Notes: a model not told the origin generated them from the letters alone. Shown: positions 34,095 to 43,794, counted from the first letter of the stretch. The stretch is DNA of 64,000 bases from Streptomyces albogriseolus (GCA_014650475.1 BMVA01000014.1:158729-222728), one strand, 5' to 3'. Program-made: numbers and translations.

Positions 34095-34121
34095 AGAATA
34101 GATGTTCGATTTTCATGTCAA
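34095..34121 (-). promoter_or_regulatory. recA promoter with SOS box
   Basis: On the minus strand, TTGACA (34116-34121) is followed by a -10-like TATTCT at 34095-34100 (15-bp spacing) or TTCTTA (17-bp). The 14-mer CGAACATCTATTCT (34095-34108) keeps one perfect SOS half-site, CGAAC, and the related Streptomyces form GAACATC-ATTC. LexA bound here would cover the promoter. The segment is notably AT-rich. Confidence 0.75.
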
Positions 34122-34171
34122 GCCGCACCGCCGGGGACCCGCACCCCGCACAGCTCAGACGCCCCGGCCCC

Positions 34172-35494
34172 TCACGCCCCGGCCGTCCCGCCGTCCCCGG
34201 CACCGGCCGCCCCGGCACCGGCCGCGGGCTCAGCACCGCCACTCTCCGGCCGCCGCTGGGCCCACAGCCCCCGGACCCGCCGGCCGAAGGCGCCCGACCC
34301 GCCCGACCCGCGGTGCCCGTGCACCCGCGGGTCGTCGGTGACGTCGTACCGCTTCACGTACGCGCCGAGGAACGCCTGGAGCGTGGCGACGGCCGGGATG
34401 GCGATCAGGGCGCCGACCGCGCCGAGCAGAGCCGTGCCCGCGACGACCGACCCGAAGGCGACCGCCGGGTGGATGTCGACGGTCCGGGAGGTCAGCTTGG
34501 GCTGCAGCACGTAGTTCTCGAACTGCTGGTAGACCACCACGAACACCAGCACCCACACCGCGTACCAGGGCGCGACCGTGAAGGCGATCAGCATGGGCAG
34601 CGCGCCCGCCAGATACGTGCCGATGGTGGGGATGAACTGCGAGACCAGACCGACCCACACGGCCAGCACGGGGGCGTAGGGCACGTCGAGGAACTCGAGC
34701 AGGACGTAGTGCGAGAGGCCCGAGATGAGGGCCATCAGTCCACGGGAGTAGAGGTAGCCGCCGGTCTTGTTCACGGCGATCTCCCAGGCGCGCAGCACTT
34801 CGGTCTGCCGGGCCGGCGGCAGGACGGAGCAGATGGTGCGGCGCAGCCGGGGCCCGTCGGCGGCGAAGTAGAACGAGAACAGGCCGACGGTCAGCAGCCG
34901 GAAGAGCCCCCCGAGCACCTGGGCGGACACGTCCAGCACGCCGGTGGCGCTGTTCTGCACGTAGTTGCGCAGCCAGTCGGACCGCAGCAGGTTCTCCTGG
35001 ATGTCGACGCGCCGCAGTTCGGTGTGGAAGTGGGTGTTGATCCAGTTGATCACCGAGTCGAGGTACTGCGGGAAGTCCTCGACGATCTTGATGATCTGCT
35101 CCGCGAGCATCGAGCCGAGCAGCGTGACGAAGCCCGCTCCCACGACCAGGACGCCCACGAAGACGAGGAAGGTGCCGAGGCCCCGCCGCACCCCGCGCGC
35201 GGCCATCCAGCTCACCGCGGGTTCCACGGCGAGCGCCAGGAAGAACGCGATCAGGACGTTGATCAGCAGCCCGGTGAGCTGGTGGAAGGCCCAGCTGCCG
35301 AGCTGGAAGACGGCGATCAGCGCGAGCGCGAGCACCATGGCGCGCGGCAGCCATCGCGGCATCCGGGCGCCTGCCCGGGGCGCGGGGTCCACCGGCGGAC
35401 CGGCGGGCGGGGGCGTGCCGGGCACGGTCGTGTTCTGGCCCGCGGGCCCGGTCTCGTCGGTGGCTGCCACGGCCCAAGTCTCACCCACGGCCAC
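34172..35494 (-). CDS. AI-2E family transporter (PerM-like permease)
   Basis: This is a 440-residue membrane protein of the AI-2E/PerM family, whose members include small-molecule exporters and Na+/H+ antiporters. It has a Pro/Gly-rich cytoplasmic head, a hydrophobic pair at about 50-100 (VLALALIAVF; LLINVLIAFFLALAVEP), a large amphipathic middle, and a C-terminal cluster of helices with the family signature VGLVSQFIPTIGTYLAGALP. The tail is Gly/Arg/Ala-rich. It starts with GTG or ATG near 35494 (MAVGETWAV). Its role is unknown; the family name should not be read as proof of AI-2 transport. Confidence 0.87.
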   Translation of the reverse strand: MAVGETWAVAATDETGPAGQNTTVPGTPPPAGPPVDPAPRAGARMPRWLPRAMVLALALIAVFQLGSWAFHQLTGLLINVLIAFFLALAVEPAVSWMAARGVRRGLGTFLVFVGVLVVGAGFVTLLGSMLAEQIIKIVEDFPQYLDSVINWINTHFHTELRRVDIQENLLRSDWLRNYVQNSATGVLDVSAQVLGGLFRLLTVGLFSFYFAADGPRLRRTICSVLPPARQTEVLRAWEIAVNKTGGYLYSRGLMALISGLSHYVLLEFLDVPYAPVLAVWVGLVSQFIPTIGTYLAGALPMLIAFTVAPWYAVWVLVFVVVYQQFENYVLQPKLTSRTVDIHPAVAFGSVVAGTALLGAVGALIAIPAVATLQAFLGAYVKRYDVTDDPRVHGHRGSGGSGAFGRRVRGLWAQRRPESGGAEPAAGAGAAGAGDGGTAGA

Positions 35495-35529
35495 GACGGC
35501 TGTCCGCTCCCGTGGGGCTTATGTGACGA

Positions 35530-35724
35530 TCAGCGCAGTTCCCGGGGGACGCCCATGACGGAGCAGACCACCTGCCAGACGTCCTTGGCGTCCCACCCGG
35601 CCGCCAGCGCCTCGTGGACGGTCCGTCCGCCGAGTTCGGACATGACATGGTCGCGCGCGAAGGTGTCGGCGTAGCCCGCGCCGAAGTACTCCGTCATGCG
35701 CTCCCAGAAAACCGTCAACCGCAT
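35530..35724 (-). CDS. DUF3046 family small protein
   Basis: This is a 64-residue acidic protein (MRLTVFWERMTEYFGAGYAD at the start) of the actinobacterial DUF3046 family, typically encoded beside recA-recX. It is predicted to be mostly helical, with aromatic and acidic residues. No enzymatic motif is seen. I choose the ATG at 35724, which starts the conserved region; the longer frame upstream is compositionally unlike a protein. Function unknown. Confidence 0.88.
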   Translation of the reverse strand: MRLTVFWERMTEYFGAGYADTFARDHVMSELGGRTVHEALAAGWDAKDVWQVVCSVMGVPRELR

Positions 35725-35803
35725 GCACCCAGTATCCCGCCTGCGGGGGTGGCACCGTCCCACGGGCCGTGCGGGGCTCCCCCGTGCGCCTACGGTCGGT
35801 GCC

Positions 35804-36787
35804 ATGGCCGACATCGCAGCCGTACCGCTCACCCCGACGTCCCCCCCGCACGGCACGCTCGCGCGCGCGGAGCGTTTCGTGTGGCTCACCGCGCGCGTAC
35901 TGGAGCAGCGCCTGTTCGCCCATCACTTCCGGGACGGCGCCGCGGGCCCGGTCGAGACCGCCCTGGAGGCGTACCGGAACGCCGACGGCGGCTACGGTCA
36001 CGCCCTGGAGCCCGCCCTGCGCGGACCGGCGAGCCTGCCCGCGCACACCGCCCGCGCACTGCATGTACTGGACTCCGTGGCGCGCTGCGACGCGCGCCGC
36101 GCGGAGGACGTGTGCCGCTATCTGACGTCCGTCTCGACGACGGAGGGCGCCCTCACGGCCATCCGCCCGGAGGCGGCCCTTCCGGCCGTGCGCCCGGCCG
36201 GGAGCGGCGACGCAGCGGTCCGCCTGCCCGGCGCGCTGTCCGCCACCGCGCCGGTGGTGGGGCTGCTGCACCGCAACGAGGTGTGGCACCCGTGGCTGTT
36301 CCGCGCGACCGACTTCTGCTGGCAGGCCGTCGAGTCGCTGGAGGCGGCGCGCCCAGGTGACGTGGTGGCCGCCGTGCTCTTCCTGGACCACGCCCCGGAC
36401 CGCGCCCGCGCGGAGGCCGCCGCCGACCGGCTGGGCCACCTGGTACGCCGGGAGCGGCTGGTGGTGCTCGACCCGGACGCCCCCGGCGCACGGCCGGCCG
36501 CCTCGACCGCCCCCGGTTCCGTTCCCGTTCACACCCCCGGTGACCGCCGCTTCCCGCACGACTACGCACGCACCCCGGACTCACTGGCGCGCGCGTGGTT
36601 CACCGACGCGGAGATCGAGCGTTCCCTGGACGTCCTAGCGGCCGGGCAGCAGGCCGACGGTGGCTGGCCCGCCCGCCGGCTCCCGGGCGCCCCTGAGCCC
36701 GCCCCTGCCGCCCTCCTGGAGGCCCGTCCCATCGCGACGATCGAGGCGCTGCGCACCCTGGCCGCGTACGGCCGCTCCCTCGCCTGA
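35804..36787 (+). CDS. Terpene-cyclase/prenyltransferase-fold protein, function unknown
   Basis: This 327-residue protein has alpha/alpha-toroid repeats of the squalene-cyclase/prenyltransferase type: ALEAYRNADGGYGHALEPAL, LPAHTARALHVLDSV, and near the C-terminus LAAGQQADGGWPARR. The DGGYG and DGGWP turns resemble QW motifs. The catalytic DxDD of cyclases and the zinc ligands of protein prenyltransferases are not evident, so enzyme activity is unproven. It is divergent from the DUF3046 gene. A short echo of its 3' end recurs downstream at about 36843-36877. Confidence 0.78.
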   Translation: MADIAAVPLTPTSPPHGTLARAERFVWLTARVLEQRLFAHHFRDGAAGPVETALEAYRNADGGYGHALEPALRGPASLPAHTARALHVLDSVARCDARRAEDVCRYLTSVSTTEGALTAIRPEAALPAVRPAGSGDAAVRLPGALSATAPVVGLLHRNEVWHPWLFRATDFCWQAVESLEAARPGDVVAAVLFLDHAPDRARAEAAADRLGHLVRRERLVVLDPDAPGARPAASTAPGSVPVHTPGDRRFPHDYARTPDSLARAWFTDAEIERSLDVLAAGQQADGGWPARRLPGAPEPAPAALLEARPIATIEALRTLAAYGRSLA

Positions 36788-36918
36788 GGGGCGTTCGACG
36801 CCAGCGGGAGGCCGGACGAGCCGCCACCTTCCATCTGGCCCGCCGCACCCCCGCCTACGGCCGCCCCCTCGCCTGAGGAGGGCGCCACGGGAGGGCCGGA
36901 GAAGGCAGGCCCTCCGCC

Positions 36919-37227
36919 TCACCCGCCCAGCGCCCGCACTCCCGCCGTCACGAGCACGGCCGCCGCCACCACGAGCAGGAACGGCGCACGCAGCAGGAGC
37001 GCCACGGCGGCCGCCACCAGTCCGGCCGCCCGCGCGTCCAGGACCAGGGCGCGGCCGTCCGCGAAGGCCTGCTGGGCCGTGAGGGCGGCCAGCAGGGCCA
37101 CGGGCAGCAGTGCGGCGAGCCGCCGGACGAGGGGCCGCTCGAGGACGCCTGCGGGCACCAGCAGCCCGACGAGCTTCACGGCGTAGCAGCCGACGACGGT
37201 CAGGCCGATCGCGAGCCAGATGTTCAC
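36919..37227 (-). CDS. azlD: AzlD-type branched-chain amino acid exporter subunit
   Basis: This is a 102-residue membrane protein with about four hydrophobic segments (WLAIGLTVVGCYAVKLVGLL, then LAALLPVALLAALTAQQAF, then AAGLVAAAVALLLRAPFLLVV). AzlD is the small subunit of AzlCD exporters, which release branched-chain amino acids or analogues. It starts with GTG at 37227, overlapping the azlC stop by 4 bp (GTGA), a sign of tight coupling. It is the last gene of an apparent araC-azlC-azlD unit. Confidence 0.9.
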   Translation of the reverse strand: MNIWLAIGLTVVGCYAVKLVGLLVPAGVLERPLVRRLAALLPVALLAALTAQQAFADGRALVLDARAAGLVAAAVALLLRAPFLLVVAAAVLVTAGVRALGG

Positions 37228-38000
37228 CGCTCCTCCTCCCTCACGTGTCCGCGGGACGCGTTCCTGCGGCCGTGCGCCCACAGGACGACGGGTGCCGCCA
37301 GGGCGGCCACCAGGACCGGGACGCCGGCGGGCAGCACGGGCAGCAGGCCGAGCCCCAGCAGCACGGCGAGCGCGGCGACGGCCCGCTCGGTACCGGTGCG
37401 CAGCATGGGGGCGAGCAGCGCCAGGAACACGGCGGGACCGGCCGCGTCCAGGCCCCACGCCTTGGTGTCGCCGATGGCGTCCGCGCCCAGTGCGCCGAGC
37501 AGCGTGGTGAGGTTCCACAGGACGTAGAGGCTGAGCCCGGTGACCACGAAGCCGATGCGGGCGGCGCGGCGGGTGGGCTGCGCGAGCGAGACGGCGGTGG
37601 TCTCGTCGATCACCCACTGGGCGGCGAACGGCCGCACCGCGCGGGGCAGCGCCAGCAGCTGCGACAGCCGCAGCCCGTAGAAGGCGTTGCGCACGCCGAG
37701 GAAGAAGGCGCCCGCGGCGGCCGTGACGGCGCCGCCGCCCGCCGCCAGCGCCCCCACCAGGGCGAACTGGGAGGCGCCGGTGAACACCAGCAGGCTGAGC
37801 GCGCAGGTCTGGAGCAGGCTGAGCCCGCTGCCCGCCGAGGTCACGCCGAAGGCGAACCCGGAGAGTCCGACGGCGACCCCGACTCCGAGGGCGTCCCGCA
37901 CCACGGCGCCGTCCGGCTTTCCTACCCCCTCGGGCGGGGTGTGTGCTCCGTCGGACCGTATGTCCGGGTGCTCGTGCTCTGCTGTCCGTTCCACTGCCAC
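37224..38000 (-). CDS. azlC: AzlC-type branched-chain amino acid exporter subunit
   Basis: This is a protein of up to 258 residues with the AzlC fold: GLSGFAFGVTSAGSGLSLLQ, TGASQFALVGALAAGGG and LGVRNAFYGLRLSQLL are family segments. The first 30 residues are charged and overlap the 3' end of the araC-type gene by 79 bp. The true start may lie a little further in, for example at VVRDALGVGVAVG. It works with AzlD to export branched-chain amino acids. The upstream AraC regulator is its probable controller. Confidence 0.9.
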   Translation of the reverse strand: MAVERTAEHEHPDIRSDGAHTPPEGVGKPDGAVVRDALGVGVAVGLSGFAFGVTSAGSGLSLLQTCALSLLVFTGASQFALVGALAAGGGAVTAAAGAFFLGVRNAFYGLRLSQLLALPRAVRPFAAQWVIDETTAVSLAQPTRRAARIGFVVTGLSLYVLWNLTTLLGALGADAIGDTKAWGLDAAGPAVFLALLAPMLRTGTERAVAALAVLLGLGLLPVLPAGVPVLVAALAAPVVLWAHGRRNASRGHVREEER

Positions 38001-38866
38001 ACCCCGGACGCTACGGAAGGGCCGCCGCGCGCGTCTTGTACGTTCTTGCGCTCGCGCTGGTAGGCGCCCGGCGGGACGCCGACGATGCGGCTGAAGTGCC
38101 GGTTGAGGTGCGGCTGGTCGGTGAACCCCACGGTGACGGCCGCCTCGGACGGCGTCGTCCCCGCGTCCAGCAGCCGCCGGGCGCGCCGTACGCGCGCGTC
38201 GGTGAGCCAGGTGTGCGGGGGCATGCCGTAGGTGTCGCGGAAGGCGCGCAGCAGGGCGAACGGACTGGTGCCGAGGTCGGCGGCGAGCTGCTCCAGGGTG
38301 GGCGGGACGGCCATGCGCTCCTCGAGCACGGCACGCGCGCGTGCCGCGGTCCGGGCGCCGGCCGTGCGGACCTCGCGCCGGGGCAGCGTGCCGCCGTTCA
38401 GCCGAAGCAGCCGGGTCACCGCGACCCTCAGCAGGGTGTCGGCGGCGAGCGCGTTGCCCTCGTCGGTGGCCCGCAGCACCTGGTGGACCAGCTGGACGGT
38501 GTACGGGTCGTCGAGGACGGGGGTGACGAAACCCGGGGTGCCGCGCAGGGTGGTGGTCTCGGCGGCGATCGCGGCCACGACGTCCGGCGACGGGTAGACG
38601 GCACCGTACTGCCAGCCCTCCGGGACGCCCGCCCGGCCGGTGTGAGGTGTGTCCGGGTTCACCAGGGCGAGGGCTCCGGCGCCCGCGTACTGGTCGCCGC
38701 TCCCGTGCTGGAAGACCTCGACGCCGTCGGCGATGGCGGCGATCACGAAGTGTTCGTGGGTGTGCCGGACGAACGACTTGCGGATGTAGCGGGCGCGCAG
38801 CAGGTCGACACCGGGCAGTTCCTCGTACCGCCAGTGCCGTGCCCGTTCCCCGCGCGTCTCCGCCAT
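37922..38866 (-). CDS. AraC-family transcriptional regulator
   Basis: This 314-residue regulator has an N-terminal cupin-like ligand-binding domain (HTHEHFVIAAIADGVEVFQHG) and a C-terminal double-HTH DNA-binding domain (LEQLAADLGTSPFALLRAFRDTYG; PSEAAVTVGFTDQPHLNRHFSRIVG). Such AraC proteins often sit next to AzlCD or other amino-acid exporters and activate them. The last 40 residues, after the second HTH, overlap the azlC start region. The ATG at 38866 begins MAETRGERARHW. Confidence 0.92.
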   Translation of the reverse strand: MAETRGERARHWRYEELPGVDLLRARYIRKSFVRHTHEHFVIAAIADGVEVFQHGSGDQYAGAGALALVNPDTPHTGRAGVPEGWQYGAVYPSPDVVAAIAAETTTLRGTPGFVTPVLDDPYTVQLVHQVLRATDEGNALAADTLLRVAVTRLLRLNGGTLPRREVRTAGARTAARARAVLEERMAVPPTLEQLAADLGTSPFALLRAFRDTYGMPPHTWLTDARVRRARRLLDAGTTPSEAAVTVGFTDQPHLNRHFSRIVGVPPGAYQRERKNVQDARGGPSVASGVWQWNGQQSTSTRTYGPTEHTPRPRG

Positions 38867-38940
38867 ACCGTCATTGTCACGCGGTCCGGCCGGCGCCCCG
38901 GACCGGCCCGGTTGTCAGTGGCCGGGTGCACGATGGACGC

Positions 38941-41900
38941 ATGGTCAGCGATCCGCGCCGTGCCCTGGACGGCTTCTCCCCCGCGACCCGTGGCTGGTTC
39001 ACGGGGGCCTTCTCCGCGCCCACGGCCGCCCAGGCCGGCGCCTGGCAGGCCATCGGGGCGGGCTCGGACGTGCTGGTGGTGGCGCCGACCGGTTCGGGGA
39101 AGACGCTGGCCGCGTTCCTCGCCGCCCTGGACCAGCTGGCCTCGACGCCCCCGCCGGCCGACCCCAGGAAACGCTGCCGTGTGCTGTACGTCTCGCCGCT
39201 GAAGGCCCTCGCCGTCGACGTCGAGCGCAATCTGCGCAGCCCGCTGACCGGCATCCGCCAGGAGGCCGTGCGCCTGGGGATGCCGGAGCCCGAGGTGAAG
39301 GTCGGCATCCGCTCCGGCGACACCCCGCCCGCCGAGCGCCGTGCCCTCGCCACCCGGCCGCCGGACATCCTGATCACCACGCCCGAGTCGCTGTTCCTGA
39401 TGCTGACGTCCGCCACGCGCGACGCGCTCGCGGGCGTGGAGACGGTGATCCTCGACGAGGTGCACGCGGTCGCGGGCACCAAGCGCGGCGCGCACCTGGC
39501 GCTGTCCCTGGAGCGGCTGGACGAGCTGCTGCCGAAGCCGGCCCGCCGCATCGGCCTGTCGGCCACCGTGCGCCCCGTGGACGAGGTCGCCCGCTTCCTG
39601 TCCCCGCGCCGCAAGACGGAGATCGTGCAGCCGGAGTCGGGCAAGGAGTTCGACCTCTCCGTGGTGGTGCCGGTCGAGGACCTCGGCGAGCTGGGCGGCT
39701 CGCCCGTCTCCGAGAGCTCGGAGGGCGCGGAGAAGCCCTCCATCTGGCCGCACGTCGAGGAGCGGATCGCCGACCTGGTGCAGAGCCACCGCTCGACCAT
39801 CGTGTTCGCCAACTCCCGCCGTCTCGCCGAGCGGCTGTGCAACCGGCTCAACGAGATCGCCTACGAGCGCGCCACCGGCGAGCCCCTGGACGAGCACCAC
39901 TCCCCCGCCGAACTGATGGGCGGCTCCGGAGCCGCCCAGGGTGCGCCCGCGGTCATCGCGCGGGCGCACCACGGCTCGGTGTCCAAGGAGCAGCGCGCCC
40001 AGGTGGAGGAGGACCTGAAGGCGGGCCGGCTGCCCGCGGTGGTCGCCACGTCCAGCCTGGAGCTGGGCATCGACATGGGCGCCGTCGATCTGGTGGTGCA
40101 GGTCGAGTCGCCGCCGTCGGTCGCCTCCGGCCTCCAGCGCGTGGGCCGCGCGGGCCACCAGGTGGGCGCGGTGTCCACGGGCGTGGTGTTCCCGAAGTAC
40201 CGGGGCGACCTGGTGCAGGCCGCCGTCGTCACCGAGCGGATGCGCACGGGCGCGATCGAGTCCCTGCGCGTCCCGTCGAACCCGCTGGACGTCCTGGCGC
40301 AGCAGCTCGTGGCGATGACGGCGATGGACACCTGGCAGTTCGACGACCTGCTGGCGGTGGTCCGCCGGGCGGCCCCCTTCGCCTCGCTGCCCGAGTCCGC
40401 GTTCACGTCCGTGCTGGACATGCTCGCCGGCCGCTATCCGTCGGACGCCTTCGCGGAGCTGCGCCCGCGGGTGGTGTGGGACCGCGTCACGGGTGAGATC
40501 ACCGGACGCCCGGGAGCCCAGCGGCTGGCCGTCACCTCGGGCGGCACGATCCCCGACCGCGGCCTGTTCGGCGTGTTCCTGGCGGGCGCCGACCCCAAGA
40601 AGGGCGGGGGCCGGGTCGGCGAGCTGGACGAGGAGATGGTCTACGAGTCGCGCGTGGGCGACGTCTTCACGCTCGGCACCAGCTCGTGGCGCATCGAGGA
40701 CATCACGCGCGACCGGGTCCTGGTCTCCCCCGCGCCGGGTGTGCCGGGCCGGCTGCCGTTCTGGAAGGGCGACCAGCTGGGCCGTCCGCTGGAGCTGGGC
40801 CGCGCGCTGGGCGCGTTCCTGCGCGAGGTGGGCTCGCTGTCCGACGAGGACGCCCGGCTGCGGCTGCTGGCGGCGGGTCTGGACGCCTGGGCCGCGGACA
40901 ACGTGCTGTCGTACCTCAGGGAGCAGCGCGAGGCGTGCGGGCACATCCCGGACGACCGCACGATCGTGGTGGAGCGGTTCCGCGACGAGCTGGGCGACTG
41001 GCGGGTGGTCGTCCACTCCCCGTTCGGCGCCCAGGTGCACGCCCCGTGGGCGCTCGCGCTGGGCGCCCGCCTGTCCGAGCGGTACGGCATGGACGCCCAG
41101 GTGATGCATGCCGACGACGGCATCGTGCTGCGCCTCCCGGACGCCGACCTGATGGGCCTGGACCTGCTCGACCAGGAGCCGGCGAAGGCCGGCACGGAGT
41201 ACGACGCGGACCAGGCCCCCGTGGGCGCCGCCGACGTCGTCTTCGACAAGGGCGAGGTCGACCAGGTCGTCACCGACCAGGTCGGAGGCTCGGCGCTGTT
41301 CGCCTCCCGGTTCCGTGAGTGCGCCGCCCGCGCGCTGCTGCTGCCGCGCCGTAACCCGGGCCGGCGCACACCGCTGTGGCAGCAGCGCCAGCGCGCATCC
41401 CAGCTGCTTCAGGTGGCCGGCAAGTTCGGGTCGTTCCCGATCGTCCTGGAGGCGGTGCGCGAGTGCCTCCAGGACGTGTTCGACGTCCCCGGCCTGGTCG
41501 AGCTGATGGGCGACCTGGAGTCCCGGAAGGTGCGGCTGGTCGAGGTCACCACCCCGGAGCCGTCCCCGTTCGCGCGCTCCCTGCTGTTCGGGTACGTCGC
41601 CCAGTTCCTCTACGAGGGCGACTCCCCGCTCGCCGAGCGCCGTGCGGCCGCCCTGTCGCTGGACTCGCGGCTGCTCGCGGAGCTGCTCGGCCAGGCGGAG
41701 CTGCGCGAGCTGCTGGACGCCGAGGTGCTCACGGAGCTGGAGCGGGAGCTGCAGTGGCTCACCGAGGACCGGCGCGCGAAGGACACGGAGAGCGTCGCCG
41801 ACCTGCTGCGGATGCTCGGTCCGCTCACCGAGGCCGAGCTGGCCGAGCGGGGCGCCGAGCCGCTGTGGGCGCAGGAGCTGGCCTCCGCGCGGCGCGCCAT

Positions 41901-43794
41901 CCGGGTGCGCATCGCGGGCGAGGACCACTGGGCGGCCGTCGAGGACGCGGGCCGGCTGCGGGACGCGCTGGGCACGGCGCTGCCGGTCGGCGTGCCCGAG
42001 GCGTTCACCGAACCCGTCAAGGACCCCCTGGGCGACCTCCTCGCGCGGTACGCGCGCACGCACGGCCCGTTCACGTCGGCGACGGCGGCGGCCCGCTTCG
42101 GGCTGGGCGTGGCCGTCACCGAGGGCGCCCTGCAGCGCCTCGCGGCGGCCGGCCGGGTCGTGCAGGGCGAGTTCCACCCGGCCGGGATCGGACAGGAGTG
42201 GTGCGACGCGGCGGTGCTGCGCCGGCTGCGCCGCCGTTCCCTGGCCGCGCTGCGGCACGAGCTGGAGCCGGTGCCGCCCGCCGCGCTGGCCCAGTTCCTC
42301 CCCCAGTGGCAGCACATGGGCAAGGGCCACTCCCTGCGCGGCATCGACGGACTGCTACGGGCCGTCGAGCAGTTGCAGGGCGCGTCCGTGCCCGCCTCCG
42401 CCCTGGAGAAGCTGGTCCTGCCGTCCCGGGTGGCGAACTACGCCCCGGCCATGCTCGACGAGCTGACCGCGTCCGGCGAGGTGATCTGGGCGGGCGCGGG
42501 TTCGCTGCCGGGCAAGGACGGCTGGGTGTCGCTGTACCTGGCGGACGCGGCCCCCCTGCTGCTGCCTCCCCCGCACCCGCTGGAGACGACCGCGCTGCAC
42601 GAGTCCGTGCTGGCCGCCCTGTCCGGCGGCTACGGCCTCTTCTTCCGGCAGATCGCCGACCAGGTCCGTGCCACCACGCACCCCGAGGCGAGCGATGTGC
42701 AGCTGGCCGACGCCCTGTGGGACCTCGCCTGGTCCGGGCGGCTCACCAACGACACGCTCAACCCGCTGCGCGCCCTGCTCGGTTCCGGGCGCACCGCCGG
42801 GTCCACGGCCCACCGCGCCAAGCGCGCGGTGCCGCGCGGACGCTACGGCTCCCTCACGGCGGCGGCCCGCAGCGCCTCCCGCACGGGCCCGCCCACCGTC
42901 GCCGGCCGCTGGTCGCTGCTGCCCGGCCGGGAGGGCGACACCACGGTCCGCGCGCACGCCCTGGCCCGCACCCTGCTGGACCGGCACGGCGTGGTGACCC
43001 GGGGCGCCGTCGCCGCGGAGGGCGTCGAAGGCGGCTTCTCGGCGGTGTACCGCGTGCTGTCCGCCTTCGAGGAGACCGGGCAGGCCCGGCGTGGCTACGT
43101 GGTGGAGGGCCTCGGCGCCGCCCAGTTCGCGATGGACGGCGCCGTCGACCGCCTGCGCGCGGCCGCCAACGCCCGGGAGCGCGGCGAGGGGCGCACGGCC
43201 CCGGACGTGCCCGCTCCGTTCGGCGCGCAGTCCGACCCCTACGGGCTCGGGCCGGGCCGGGACGACGCGTCGTACCTGCCCTCGCGGCCCGGTGAGTACG
43301 TCTCGCCGCGCGACCTCGCCGCCCAGGGCTCGCAGCCCTGGCAGAACGGCCAAGGTCCCTCGTACGACCCGTTCGCCGGACGCCGTACGGGGCCGGACCG
43401 CACCTCCCGGGCCGTGGTGCTGGCCGCCGCCGACCCGGCCAACGCCTACGGGGCGGCCCTGGGGTGGCCGGAGCCGCCGGACGGCGCGAGCCACAAGCCG
43501 GGCCGCAAGGCGGGCTCCCTGGTGGTGCTGGTGGACGGAGAGCTGACGCTCTACATGGAGCGCGGCGGCAAGACCGTACTCGCCTGGCCCGCCGACCCCG
43601 GCGCCGACCCGGCCGACGACCCGAGGCTGCCGGTGGCCGCCGAGGCGCTCGCGAACGCCGCCCGCGCGGGCTCCCTCGGCACGGTGACCGTGGAGCGCGT
43701 CAACGCCACCCCGGCCCTGACGTCCCCGCTGGGCGCCCTCCTGGAGGCCGCGGGTTTCGTGGCCACGCCCAGGGGGCTGCGGCTGCGCGCCTGA
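38941..43794 (+). CDS. lhr: Lhr, large helicase-related protein
   Basis: Lhr is a superfamily 2 DNA translocase and 3'-5' helicase that favours RNA:DNA hybrids and takes part in DNA repair. The 1617-residue product has Walker A PTGSGKTLAAF, motif II ILDEVHAV, motif III GLSATVRP, and motif VI QRVGRAGHQ in the first roughly 420 residues. The Lhr winged-helix and core domains follow to about 860, then the long Lhr-CTD found in full-length bacterial Lhr. I start at the ATG at 38941 (MVSDPRRALDGF); the frame extends upstream through unlikely sequence. A Nei-type glycosylase gene follows after 33 bp, a pairing also known in mycobacteria. Confidence 0.96.
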   Translation: MVSDPRRALDGFSPATRGWFTGAFSAPTAAQAGAWQAIGAGSDVLVVAPTGSGKTLAAFLAALDQLASTPPPADPRKRCRVLYVSPLKALAVDVERNLRSPLTGIRQEAVRLGMPEPEVKVGIRSGDTPPAERRALATRPPDILITTPESLFLMLTSATRDALAGVETVILDEVHAVAGTKRGAHLALSLERLDELLPKPARRIGLSATVRPVDEVARFLSPRRKTEIVQPESGKEFDLSVVVPVEDLGELGGSPVSESSEGAEKPSIWPHVEERIADLVQSHRSTIVFANSRRLAERLCNRLNEIAYERATGEPLDEHHSPAELMGGSGAAQGAPAVIARAHHGSVSKEQRAQVEEDLKAGRLPAVVATSSLELGIDMGAVDLVVQVESPPSVASGLQRVGRAGHQVGAVSTGVVFPKYRGDLVQAAVVTERMRTGAIESLRVPSNPLDVLAQQLVAMTAMDTWQFDDLLAVVRRAAPFASLPESAFTSVLDMLAGRYPSDAFAELRPRVVWDRVTGEITGRPGAQRLAVTSGGTIPDRGLFGVFLAGADPKKGGGRVGELDEEMVYESRVGDVFTLGTSSWRIEDITRDRVLVSPAPGVPGRLPFWKGDQLGRPLELGRALGAFLREVGSLSDEDARLRLLAAGLDAWAADNVLSYLREQREACGHIPDDRTIVVERFRDELGDWRVVVHSPFGAQVHAPWALALGARLSERYGMDAQVMHADDGIVLRLPDADLMGLDLLDQEPAKAGTEYDADQAPVGAADVVFDKGEVDQVVTDQVGGSALFASRFRECAARALLLPRRNPGRRTPLWQQRQRASQLLQVAGKFGSFPIVLEAVRECLQDVFDVPGLVELMGDLESRKVRLVEVTTPEPSPFARSLLFGYVAQFLYEGDSPLAERRAAALSLDSRLLAELLGQAELRELLDAEVLTELERELQWLTEDRRAKDTESVADLLRMLGPLTEAELAERGAEPLWAQELASARRAIRVRIAGEDHWAAVEDAGRLRDALGTALPVGVPEAFTEPVKDPLGDLLARYARTHGPFTSATAAARFGLGVAVTEGALQRLAAAGRVVQGEFHPAGIGQEWCDAAVLRRLRRRSLAALRHELEPVPPAALAQFLPQWQHMGKGHSLRGIDGLLRAVEQLQGASVPASALEKLVLPSRVANYAPAMLDELTASGEVIWAGAGSLPGKDGWVSLYLADAAPLLLPPPHPLETTALHESVLAALSGGYGLFFRQIADQVRATTHPEASDVQLADALWDLAWSGRLTNDTLNPLRALLGSGRTAGSTAHRAKRAVPRGRYGSLTAAARSASRTGPPTVAGRWSLLPGREGDTTVRAHALARTLLDRHGVVTRGAVAAEGVEGGFSAVYRVLSAFEETGQARRGYVVEGLGAAQFAMDGAVDRLRAAANARERGEGRTAPDVPAPFGAQSDPYGLGPGRDDASYLPSRPGEYVSPRDLAAQGSQPWQNGQGPSYDPFAGRRTGPDRTSRAVVLAAADPANAYGAALGWPEPPDGASHKPGRKAGSLVVLVDGELTLYMERGGKTVLAWPADPGADPADDPRLPVAAEALANAARAGSLGTVTVERVNATPALTSPLGALLEAAGFVATPRGLRLRA

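Noticed and set aside
38743-42330. Very long minus-strand open frame opposite lhr
   Set aside because: It is antisense to a clear helicase, and its His/Arg/Gly/Leu-rich composition is that of a GC-rich shadow frame.
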